A DNA stretch of 13,272 nt from positions 1 to 13,272 of the forward strand of contig CAYZVM010000169.1 in NCBI GenBank assembly GCA_964481485.1, written 5' to 3'. The translations under genes and the position numbers were made by a program. The notes below the pieces were generated by a model. The model saw only the letters and a list, made by a program, of their open reading frames with translations, had not been told where the DNA came from and did no database searches. The DNA comes from M3007 sp964481485 (GTDB taxonomy: Bacteria > Bacteroidota > Bacteroidia > Chitinophagales > Saprospiraceae). Positions 5,826 through 12,096 of this stretch are shown here, piece by piece. Position 1 is the first letter of the stretch. Every line of letters begins with the position of its first letter.

Positions 5826-6485
5826 ATGCTGAACAACGACTTCCTTCAATTCCTCTATGACCTCAGCCAGAACAACAACCGCGATTGGTTTGAGAAAAAC
5901 AAAAAACGCTACGAGGCTTCAGTGAAAAAGCCGTTCGAGGAGACGGTGGCGGCTGTCCTTGAGCGCATTCGGGCATTTGAGCCTGACTTCTCGGCCACAC
6001 CGAAAGATTGCATTTTTCGCATCTACCGGGACACGCGGTTTTCGGCGGATAAAACGCCATACAAAAACCATGTGGGCGCGGTATTGACCAGCCAGGGACG
6101 AAAAAACATGGATCAGCCGGGCTATTACCTCCACATCGAATTCGGCAATTTGATGCTGGGCGGCGGCGCGTATTTCCTTGACAAAGAGCCGCTTCGCAAA
6201 GCCCGCACCGCCATTATGCAAGACCCGGAGGCTTTTCGCGCGTTGATTTCGGAGAAAAATTTTGTGAAGAAATATGGGGAAATAAAGGGCGAAAAGAACA
6301 AAGTGCTGCCGCCCGAATTCAAAGAAGCTGCCAAATCGGAGCCGCTGTTGGCGAATAAACAATTTTATTTTATGGCAGAATTAGATCCGGAAAATGTGCT
6401 GCGCCCTGATTTCCCGGACTTTGCCGCTGATTATTTTCTGGCCGGAAAACCCCTAAACGATTATTTCAGGAGGGCAATATTATAG
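5826..6485 (+). CDS. DUF2461 family protein (TIGR02453-like)
   Basis: The 219-residue protein starts MLNNDFLQFLYDLSQNNNRD and carries the family marks NNNRDWFEKNKKRY (16-29) and FRIYRDTRFSADKTPYKNH (64-82), then GYYLHIEFGN (99-108) and DPENVLRPDF in the C-terminal part. The family is widespread and of unknown biochemical function; members are cytoplasmic with no signal peptide. The frame stays open up to an ATG at 5796, but that start lies inside the second hairpin and before the conserved MLNNDFL, so 5826 is preferred. It follows tpiA after 78 bases holding the hairpins, and its stop (6483-6485) is 13 bases before the next gene, so it is likely cotranscribed with both. Confidence 0.85.
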   Translation: MLNNDFLQFLYDLSQNNNRDWFEKNKKRYEASVKKPFEETVAAVLERIRAFEPDFSATPKDCIFRIYRDTRFSADKTPYKNHVGAVLTSQGRKNMDQPGYYLHIEFGNLMLGGGAYFLDKEPLRKARTAIMQDPEAFRALISEKNFVKKYGEIKGEKNKVLPPEFKEAAKSEPLLANKQFYFMAELDPENVLRPDFPDFAADYFLAGKPLNDYFRRAIL

Positions 6486-6498
6486 AAACGGACTTGGT

Positions 6499-7263
6499 AT
6501 GCGGTTTTCTTTTTTCATTTTTCTGATATGCTGTGGCAATGCATGGCAGTCGGTGGGACAAATCGTCAACATCGAGGAGCAGCGCATCACGGGGACGAAT
6601 GATTCTACGCGCTGGTACGGGCATTTGAAAACGGCGTTCAGTCTGACGAAAGTACAGCAGACAGCGGTACAGTGGGCCGCAGACTCGAAGTTGCAGTACA
6701 AAAACCGGAGGCATCTCGGCCTTTTGCTACTGAATTACAATCTGTTGAAAGCGGGCAACAACGATTTTGTCAACAGCTCTTTCGCGCATTTGCGCTACAA
6801 CTTCGATCTGACCGACCCGCTCGTTTGGGAAGGATTTGCGCAATTGCAGGCCAATAAACTCTTGTTCATTCGCACACGCTCGCTGTTTGGCACTGGGCTA
6901 CGGCGACGTTTTTTCTTGACGTCCGACGGGCGCAATCGCCTTTATGCCGGTGCTTCATGGGTGTGGGAGCAAAATGATTTTGTGGGCGAAGAAGGTTTCC
7001 GCTCGTGGCACCGGTTCAGCAGTTATATCTCCATCACTTTTCGTTTTGGAAACAATTTTTCGCTCATCGGCACCAACTACTGGCAACCGGTGATTGGTTT
7101 GATAAAAAACTACCGCATCCTATCTGATTGGACGCTCAATTTACCCGTCTCCAAACGGTTGAGTTTCACGCTTGATTTCACTTACACGAAAGAAATCGGG
7201 CTGCCCATAGAAGCACCTTCCGAGACAATTACTTGGAAAAACGGGCTTTCGCTGGTGTTCTAA
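6499..7263 (+). CDS. DUF481-type outer-membrane beta-barrel protein
   Basis: The 254-residue protein begins with a signal peptide (MRFSFFIFLICCGNAWQSVG, about 1-21, ending near Gln21). The mature part is rich in amphipathic, alternating strands with many aromatic residues, such as LGLLLLNYNLLKAG, FAHLRYNFDL, LVWEGFAQLQANKLL, RLYAGASWVWEQ and FSSYISITFRFGN, and ends in Phe, the usual signal for insertion by the BAM machinery. This is the pattern of DUF481 barrels found in Bacteroidota and proteobacteria, thought to be outer-membrane proteins of unknown ligand. It follows DUF2461 after 13 bases. The AGGAGG at 6468-6473 is 25 bases before the ATG, too far for a normal ribosome site. Barrel type is inferred from composition; the DUF481 assignment is moderate. 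Confidence 0.75.
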   Translation: MRFSFFIFLICCGNAWQSVGQIVNIEEQRITGTNDSTRWYGHLKTAFSLTKVQQTAVQWAADSKLQYKNRRHLGLLLLNYNLLKAGNNDFVNSSFAHLRYNFDLTDPLVWEGFAQLQANKLLFIRTRSLFGTGLRRRFFLTSDGRNRLYAGASWVWEQNDFVGEEGFRSWHRFSSYISITFRFGNNFSLIGTNYWQPVIGLIKNYRILSDWTLNLPVSKRLSFTLDFTYTKEIGLPIEAPSETITWKNGLSLVF

Positions 7264-7284
7264 AATGTTTGGCCAGGAAAAAAT

Positions 7285-8829
7285 TTAGAACCAACTCGTC
7301 TTTTTCCGAGAGGTTTTTGTACTGCCGCCCAAGCCCAACACGCCCAACAATCCGCGTGTCAACTCTCGCGCTACTGTTCGCCCGATTTGGCGGGCGGTAG
7401 TACTGGTCAACACTTCTTCCACTGCAGATTTTTGCGGCTTTCCTGCGGCTTTTGGGGGTGGTGCTGCCGCTTGTACTTCCTGTATTTTTTCGGTCAAAAT
7501 TTCATAAGCGCTCTCACGGTCAACGACTTGGTTGTATTTCCGCGCCAATGCCGAGCGCCCGATGATGTTGTCTATTTCAACCGGAGTGAGCACATCCATG
7601 CGACTTTCCGGCGCACGGATAAGGGTGTGTGCGAGCGGTGTCGGGATGCCTTTTTCGTTCAGGACACTGACGATGGCTTCGCCCGTGCCGAGCGAAGTGA
7701 GCAAATCCTCGGTCTGATAATATTGCGTGATGGGGTAGTTTTCTGCTGCCAATTTGATGGCTTTTCGGTCTTTAGCAGTGAAGGCGCGGAGCGAATGTTG
7801 GACTTTCAAGCCCAATTGCGCCAGCACACTTTCTGGCACATCGGCGGGATTTTGAGTAATAAAAAATACGCCGACACCTTTGGAGCGGATTAGTTTGACG
7901 ATGGTCTCGATTTGTTGAAGCAGCACGGACGATGCTTCTTGGAACACAAGGTGAGCCTCGTCAATAAAGATGCAAAGTTTGGGCTGCTCCACGTCGCCCT
8001 CTTCGGGGAAGGAGGCGTAGATCTCGGCCAGCATTTGCAACATGAAGGTGCTGAACAATTTGGGGCGGTCTTGGATGTCGGTCAGGCGGACGATGCTGAC
8101 CACGCCGCGACCGTTTTCGTCTATGCGGACGAGGTCGAACACGTCGAATGAAAGTTCGCCGAAGAACACCTCTGCGCCTTGTTGTTCAAGTTCCACCACT
8201 TTGCGGAGGATGGTGCCTGCGGTCGTGCTGCTGAACTGGCCGTACTCGGCTTCGATTTCGGCTTTGCCTTCATTGCCAAGGTATTGCAGCAGTTTTTTGA
8301 AATCTTTGAGGTCGAGCAGGGGCAGTTCGTTGTCGTCGGCGTATTTGAAAACGACGGCCACTACCCCACCCTGTGTGTCGTTGAGGCCGAGGATACGGCT
8401 GAACAAAACGGGGCCGAATTCGCTCACCGTGGCGCGTAACCGCGCACCTTTTTCGCCGGAAAGGGTGAGGAATTCCACGGAGGTGCCGTGAGGGTGCCAA
8501 CTGACGCCGATTTTGCCGGAGCGCTCGGTGATTTTCGGGTGGTCGGCGCCGGGCATGGCGATGCCCGAAAGGTCACCTTTGACATCCATGAGCAAGCTGG
8601 CCACGCCGTTGGCGGCGAGTTGCTCGGCGATGACTTGCAGGGTTTTGGTTTTGCCTGTGCCGGTGGCACCGGCGATGAGGCCGTGCCGGTTCATGGTGCG
8701 CAAGGGGACTTTGATTTGCAGGCCGGGGATGGCTTCGCCGTCGAGCATGGCACCGCCAAGCACGATGGACGCGCCGGAGAAATGGTATCCGGCTTGGATT
8801 TCTGAGATGAATTTTTCTTTGTCGGCCAT
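7285..8829 (-). CDS. DUF853 family HerA-like ATPase
   Basis: The 514-residue protein has a HerA/FtsK-type P-loop ATPase fold: Walker A GATGTGKT (54-61), MDVKGDLSGIAMPG (81-94), Walker B LCIFIDEAH (285-293) and the downstream VGVFFITQNPADVP (319-332), which carries the sensor Gln/Asn. The Arg-rich VARELTRGLLGVLGLGG (487-503) followed by a Lys-rich tail and final TSWF is the usual C-terminus of DUF853 proteins (YjgR-like). The family is suspected of DNA or RNA translocase or segregation roles; function is not established. No NurA, SbcC or other HerA partner is nearby, so it looks like the stand-alone type. The promoter at 8878-8911 gives a leader of about 48 bases. The gene converges on the DUF481-type gene with only 21 bases between stops and no terminator stem seen. 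Confidence 0.88.
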   Translation of the reverse strand: MADKEKFISEIQAGYHFSGASIVLGGAMLDGEAIPGLQIKVPLRTMNRHGLIAGATGTGKTKTLQVIAEQLAANGVASLLMDVKGDLSGIAMPGADHPKITERSGKIGVSWHPHGTSVEFLTLSGEKGARLRATVSEFGPVLFSRILGLNDTQGGVVAVVFKYADDNELPLLDLKDFKKLLQYLGNEGKAEIEAEYGQFSSTTAGTILRKVVELEQQGAEVFFGELSFDVFDLVRIDENGRGVVSIVRLTDIQDRPKLFSTFMLQMLAEIYASFPEEGDVEQPKLCIFIDEAHLVFQEASSVLLQQIETIVKLIRSKGVGVFFITQNPADVPESVLAQLGLKVQHSLRAFTAKDRKAIKLAAENYPITQYYQTEDLLTSLGTGEAIVSVLNEKGIPTPLAHTLIRAPESRMDVLTPVEIDNIIGRSALARKYNQVVDRESAYEILTEKIQEVQAAAPPPKAAGKPQKSAVEEVLTSTTARQIGRTVARELTRGLLGVLGLGGSTKTSRKKTSWF

Positions 8830-8877
8830 ATCAAAAAACGAATTTGCGATGTTCGGTGAAACGTATTTTTATTGGGT

Positions 8878-8911
8878 CAAAAATAGAGCAGTGCTGACAT
8901 TTTCCAGCAAA
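8878..8911 (-). promoter_or_regulatory. Promoter of the DUF853 gene, TTG-N22-TATTTTTG
   Basis: On the minus strand TTTG (8911-8908) is followed after 22 bases by TATTTTTG (8885-8878), matching the Bacteroidota -33/-7 consensus TTG-N17-23-TAnnTTTG. It ends 48 bases before the ATG at 8829. Confidence 0.65.
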
Positions 8912-8969
8912 CGAAAAAATCAAAAGCGGGTATGTGCTCGCAAAAAGGGTGTTTTCTGCCAACCTATTG

Positions 8970-8977
8970 TAGTTTTG
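8970..8977 (+). promoter_or_regulatory. -7 promoter element (TAGTTTTG) for the small membrane protein
   Basis: TAGTTTTG fits TAnnTTTG. It is 116 bases before the ATG at 9094, a long leader for this genome. No TTG lies at the correct -33 spacing. The leader also holds a small hairpin, GTTCA (9014-9018) with TGAAC (9026-9030). Confidence 0.45.
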
Positions 8978-9093
8978 CAAAAAGAAACAACGGAGGTGCG
9001 GCGGTGGCAACTTGTTCATTTTCAGTGAACCTACGTCTGTCCAAAATCTCTCTTTCTTTATTTTTTCCTTCACTTGATTCAATCTTTCTCGAT

Positions 9094-9567
9094 ATGCTAA
9101 CCCGTATTTTTTTCGCTCTTTTGGTGGTCGTCATTTGGTTGGTTGTGTTTTGCCTCGGGGCATTTATCAACACCAACCCGCTGCGGCAGGGTCTTCAGGA
9201 GCATTTCAATTTGGCCGATTTTTTTCTCATCATCTTGGCTTGGATTCCCACAAATATTGCTTTTTTGTCCATTTTGGCTGGCCTCATGGGCGCACTTTGC
9301 CGGGGATTGCTGCGCAAAGTGGAAGAAGGCGCTGACCTGACGGGGGCTGCAACGAAAAAGAACCGCGCGGTGGGCGGCTCCATTGCTGGCTTTATGTTCT
9401 ACATGGCGTTCATGGCAGGTGCTTTTGTGATGATGGACCAACCATTTTCAAACACGACGGAGGCGCAGTATTACCGCATCGCGGGGAGCATCTCGTTTAT
9501 TTCATTTATCGCGGGATTTCGGCCCGACACTTTGCGGCATATTTTGGACAGGATCCCAGGATTTTAA
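9094..9567 (+). CDS. Small integral membrane protein, four predicted segments, unknown
   Basis: The 157-residue protein starts MLTRIFFALLVVVIWLVVFC and has hydrophobic stretches at about 4-24, 43-68, 93-114 and 126-142, with a short Lys-rich loop (LLRKVEEGADLTGAATKKNR, 72-91) between TM2 and TM3. The last residues GFRPDTLRHILDRIPGF look like an amphipathic tail. I do not recognise the family. The long frame begins at 8932, but the first 54 residues of that reading are Cys- and Ser-rich, cover the promoter word and do not resemble a protein start; the ATG at 9094 follows a pyrimidine-rich leader and directly begins a transmembrane segment. It is divergent from the DUF853 gene. Its stop codon overlaps the stop of the next, oppositely oriented gene in TTAA (9564-9567). 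Confidence 0.7.
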   Translation: MLTRIFFALLVVVIWLVVFCLGAFINTNPLRQGLQEHFNLADFFLIILAWIPTNIAFLSILAGLMGALCRGLLRKVEEGADLTGAATKKNRAVGGSIAGFMFYMAFMAGAFVMMDQPFSNTTEAQYYRIAGSISFISFIAGFRPDTLRHILDRIPGF

Positions 9568-11237
9568 AGATAAGGCTCTACCGAAACGCGGAGTGTTTTG
9601 CCAGTGCTTTTGCTTTCAAGCCAGCCAATGAAGAGGTGAAAATGGCCGGGATTGGTTTTTTCTGCCAGTTTTTCTTTCAATAAAGGCAAATAGGCTGTGC
9701 AAACGGGCTTCAGTTTGTCCGAGTCTCTCCCTACCTTGAGTATCTCTTTCAACACGTGCAACAAGAGCCCTTCAAATCTATTTTGATTTTCCGGCTCACC
9801 CAAACGGCGATTGAGCGGCTCGAGATAAATTTTTTTCTGGGCAACCCCAGCCGTGCTGCCCAGTTCGAATCGCACCAACAGATGATACAATTCGCTGGCA
9901 GCCATTGCCTCCGCGTTTTTTACATTTCGCTCGTCATCCAGATTGGCCCTAAACCAGCGGTCAGCCTCTGTGAATTCTTCCCGCACAAAAAAAATAGTGC
10001 CTGCCAAATGCCGGATAACTTGCAAACGCGATGCTGGAACATGACTGCCCAGACTGCCGGTGCGCTCCCATATTTGTTTTTCCATTAAAAATGTCTTTGC
10101 TTTAAGAAGGTCGCGGCCTTTGATGGAATCGAGCAGGGTGAAATAGACCACATAAAATAAAAAATTGGGGTCATTGGGCTTGATTTTCTCCAAGTCTTCT
10201 TTGAAATCATCGAGATCGACCACCTTTTCCTTTAGGCTGTAAGCTATGCTCAAATAGTTGCTCAAATCGCCCAAATAGCGACCAAAATTTTCTTTTTTGC
10301 GCTCCGGATAACGTTTGTACAGGTCAATAATAGCTTTTTGATGCATCATGCTCGTCTCGAATCCCTGATGGTTGAGGAATTCCAAAAAACGGGTGGGGTT
10401 CTGAGTATCCAGCCTTATCAATCCGGCCATGATAGAGTGGTAATAAAAATTGAGGTCAAACGTGTCGTCGAAAAGTTTTTTGTCGCTGGCGTACTTCAAG
10501 AAAAAATTGATTTTTGACCTCAACACCTCTTCTTCTTCCAATCGGCCTTGCTTCCATTGCAATAGGACAATTTCGCTGCGCAAGTCGTTGAAAAAAATAG
10601 TCAACTGAATTTGGGTCAAATATTTTTGCTCCAACGCGTATATGTCACGCAGGCTTGTCTCCAAATTATCTCGTCCCAATTGGGCTAGCACTCTTCTCTT
10701 GTAGTGCAGCAATTCCAACAATTGTGGCAATGCTTCCAGCTCGGTAGCCACAGATAAAGCCTTTCGCACCTTGGACAAACATTCTTCCCAAATTTCTTTT
10801 GCAAAAAGGAACTGCACGTCCAGCATATAAGCATACAAATCCCGCCGTTTACTGCTGTAGGTATTTATACCACGCTGCGACTCAAGCATTTTGCCAAAAA
10901 GATAATTGGCTTTCTTGCCCAATTCTTCAGGTTTGCAGACCGCCCGCTTTGCGTTGCGCGATTTGAATTTTTGATAAAAAGACTTCTCCTTTTCATGCGG
11001 CAACGCCGAACGCGACTTTTTTCTCGACATTCGTTCGTCTTCCGTCAGACAGTCGTTGACACAATCGTACAAGCGGATATAGCCCGAATCATGGTTGTTG
11101 TCCCGGTAGTTGCGTATGTAGTGTTTGAAAGCGTTTTTTTCCGCCATTGTCATGGCAGATACAAGCTGCCGCAACCGTTTTAAAGGAGTGGGTTCTGAAG
11201 CGGGAAAATCAAGACCTTTACTACTTTTCTTTTTCAT
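9564..11237 (-). CDS. Large all-helical TPR-like protein, Bacteroidota type, unknown function
   Basis: The 557-residue protein is Lys/Arg/Leu/Glu-rich and predicted to be almost wholly helical, like an alpha-solenoid. The N-terminal LRQLVSAMTMAEKNAFKHY (22-40) followed by SGYIRLYDCV (51-60) recalls a set of unnamed Bacteroidota proteins that share a '...M-T-x-x-E-K-R-x-F-K...Y-x-x-L-x-D' start and a helical repeat body; this is recognition from memory and not checked. There are no P-loop, HTH, membrane or secretion signals. A basic stretch runs from about 66 to 107 and a possible TPR-like region from about 135 to 480, with repeated Leu/Tyr/Phe spacing such as LYAYMLDVQFLFAKEIWEEC. The gene stands alone with its own promoter. 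Intact; no frameshift seen. Confidence 0.72.
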   Translation of the reverse strand: MKKKSSKGLDFPASEPTPLKRLRQLVSAMTMAEKNAFKHYIRNYRDNNHDSGYIRLYDCVNDCLTEDERMSRKKSRSALPHEKEKSFYQKFKSRNAKRAVCKPEELGKKANYLFGKMLESQRGINTYSSKRRDLYAYMLDVQFLFAKEIWEECLSKVRKALSVATELEALPQLLELLHYKRRVLAQLGRDNLETSLRDIYALEQKYLTQIQLTIFFNDLRSEIVLLQWKQGRLEEEEVLRSKINFFLKYASDKKLFDDTFDLNFYYHSIMAGLIRLDTQNPTRFLEFLNHQGFETSMMHQKAIIDLYKRYPERKKENFGRYLGDLSNYLSIAYSLKEKVVDLDDFKEDLEKIKPNDPNFLFYVVYFTLLDSIKGRDLLKAKTFLMEKQIWERTGSLGSHVPASRLQVIRHLAGTIFFVREEFTEADRWFRANLDDERNVKNAEAMAASELYHLLVRFELGSTAGVAQKKIYLEPLNRRLGEPENQNRFEGLLLHVLKEILKVGRDSDKLKPVCTAYLPLLKEKLAEKTNPGHFHLFIGWLESKSTGKTLRVSVEPYL

Positions 11238-11252
11238 TACAACTTTCTGTTT

Positions 11253-11281
11253 TACAAGTTTTTAACCTTGTAGCAAAGGTA
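11253..11281 (-). promoter_or_regulatory. Promoter (TACCTTTG) and 5'-end hairpin of the helical protein gene
   Basis: On the minus strand TACCTTTG (11281-11274) is a good TAnnTTTG element, 36 bases before the ATG at 11237. Directly downstream, TACAAG (11272-11267 read on the minus strand) pairs with CTTGTA (11258-11253) around an 8-base loop, placing a 6-bp hairpin near the very start of the transcript. No TTG is found at -33. Confidence 0.5.
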
Positions 11282-11321
11282 ATTTTTTTAAGAGAGATAT
11301 GAAAAGTCAGTGTCGGGAGAT

Positions 11322-11353
11322 CTACTTGCCCCCTGTTCGCCTACTTGCGGGGG
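11322..11353. promoter_or_regulatory. Direct repeat and C5/G5 inverted repeat over the -33 region of the 112-aa gene
   Basis: CTACTTGC is present at 11322-11329 and 11341-11348 (19-base spacing). CCCCC (11329-11333) and GGGGG (11349-11353) form an inverted repeat around the second copy. The second copy contains the TTG of the -33 element, so it is a plausible regulator site; this is an inference. Confidence 0.35.
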
Positions 11354-11376
11354 AAAGGCAGCGCGTAGTACCTTTG
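11345..11376 (+). promoter_or_regulatory. Promoter TTG-N21-TACCTTTG of the 112-residue gene
   Basis: TTG (11345-11347), 21 bases, TACCTTTG (11369-11376): this is the full Bacteroidota consensus. It ends 60 bases before the ATG at 11437. The leader contains the near-palindrome GAAAGTGCTTTC (11398-11409). The same TACCTTTG word serves the divergent helical gene at 11274-11281. Confidence 0.7.
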
Positions 11377-11436
11377 TTGCAATATTGAAAGCCGTCAGAA
11401 AGTGCTTTCCCACAAAAATCTTTAATTACCCCCATT

Positions 11437-11775
11437 ATGAAAGTCCTAATTACCAACTCACAACTCAGTGAAGGCATCATCATTACCGATGAAGTCTTGA
11501 GAAACAATTTTGGAGACCGAGTGGAAGTGCCAGTCAAGATTGACATCCTCGAATTCAGTTTTGAAGATGATGCGCACCAATTGATTGAAATAGGCACCAC
11601 ATCCTTTACGCCCACGGTAAAAACAAATGTGAAATCGCTCGTTTTTGATGCAAGTGCAAAGACGTTGGATGTGCTGGACGCAAACGAAGACTCGGTGCTG
11701 AGCGTCTCAACAAACAACCGGACAGTGCTGGCGCGTGTGAATTTCGCCACATCCACCATCACGATTTACGAATGA
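11437..11775 (+). CDS. Small 112-residue beta-rich protein, unknown
   Basis: The product starts MKVLITNSQLSEGIIITDEV and has no signal peptide, membrane segment or cysteine. It is rich in Thr, Val, Ser and Asp and looks like alternating short strands (FSFEDDAHQLIEIGTTSFTP, NVKSLVFDAS, TVLARVNFATSTITIYE). I do not recognise the family. Codon use and base composition look like the neighbours, and the gene has one of the best promoters in the window and a strong terminator at 11908-11943, so it is probably real and a single-gene transcript. The unrelated reading frame on the other strand (11707-12066) crosses the terminator and is rejected. A role as a small cytoplasmic binding protein is possible but unsupported. 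Confidence 0.65.
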   Translation: MKVLITNSQLSEGIIITDEVLRNNFGDRVEVPVKIDILEFSFEDDAHQLIEIGTTSFTPTVKTNVKSLVFDASAKTLDVLDANEDSVLSVSTNNRTVLARVNFATSTITIYE

Positions 11776-11907
11776 TACCCTGTGTGCCTTGATACATTTG
11801 AAAACACCAGGCACTCTGTACACTCCGCAACCAACCTGGAGGCCTAAACCCCAGAAAACCGCCCCAAATTTTTTTTTATCGACTTCGACGAGCCACATGA
11901 AAACAAT

Positions 11908-11943
11908 TGGGCCAACCCGACTCCGGGTTGGCCCATCTTTTTT
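11908..11943 (+). terminator. Intrinsic terminator after the 112-residue gene
   Basis: A perfect 11-bp stem GGGCCAACCCG (11909-11919) / CGGGTTGGCCC (11924-11934), extended by one T-A pair (11908/11935), around loop ACTC, followed by six T at 11938-11943 after a short ATC. The stem is GC-rich and very stable. On the opposite strand the hairpin is followed only by a short TTGTTTT, so it works best for the + strand. Confidence 0.85.
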
Positions 11944-12022
11944 CAGGAAAGATACCTCCCTCGGCATCCGCCGCCCCTTACCGAAGCCTTTGCTGCATCT
12001 CAAGTCTTTTTGATATAATTTC

Positions 12023-12053
12023 TTGTTCACAGACAATCGTTTGTTGACCTTTG
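12023..12053 (+). promoter_or_regulatory. Candidate promoter of the protease-FGE gene, TTG-N20-GACCTTTG
   Basis: TTG (12023-12025), 20 bases, GACCTTTG (12046-12053). Seven of eight bases of the TAnnTTTG pattern fit (G for the first T) and spacing is right. It ends 43 bases before the ATG at 12097. Confidence 0.45.
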
Positions 12054-12096
12054 TCTTTATGTACAATTCGTTTTTAAACGCTATAATTTATTTCAA

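Larger units (their letters stand above)
11776..12096. other. Intergenic stretch with transcript end of the 112-residue gene
   Basis: This 321-base gap holds no convincing gene. From left to right: GTGCCT (11784-11789) pairs with AGGCAC (11809-11814), and the overlapping CCAGG (11807-11811) pairs instead with CCTGG (11835-11839), so the two stems compete; a run of nine T at 11869-11877 has no stable GC stem directly before it; then the intrinsic terminator (11908-11943); a stretch of about 80 bases with nothing noted; and the promoter of the protease-FGE gene (12023-12053). The last 90 bases before the ATG are AT-rich and contain two TATAAT words (12014-12019, 12082-12087). Confidence 0.5.

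Noticed and set aside
6468..6474. AGGAGGG as ribosome site for the DUF481-type gene
   Set aside because: It ends about 24 bases before the ATG at 6499 and lies within the end of the DUF2461 coding region; likely coincidence.
7264..7284. Terminator between the convergent DUF481-type and DUF853 genes
   Set aside because: The 21-base gap has no stem and U-tract that I can support.
8932..9093. 54-residue upstream extension of the membrane protein
   Set aside because: It covers the -7 element and hairpin, has a Cys/Ser-rich unrelated composition, and the ATG at 9094 starts directly in a membrane segment.
11707..12066. 119-residue minus-strand frame across the terminator
   Set aside because: It overlaps the end of the 112-residue gene and runs through the terminator hairpin; the product is Gly/Arg/Val-rich with no family.
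12014..12087. Two TATAAT words as sigma-70-type -10 boxes
   Set aside because: In Bacteroidota the main sigma factor prefers TAnnTTTG, and the TTG-N20-GACCTTTG word at 12023-12053 fits better. They may still add AT-richness.
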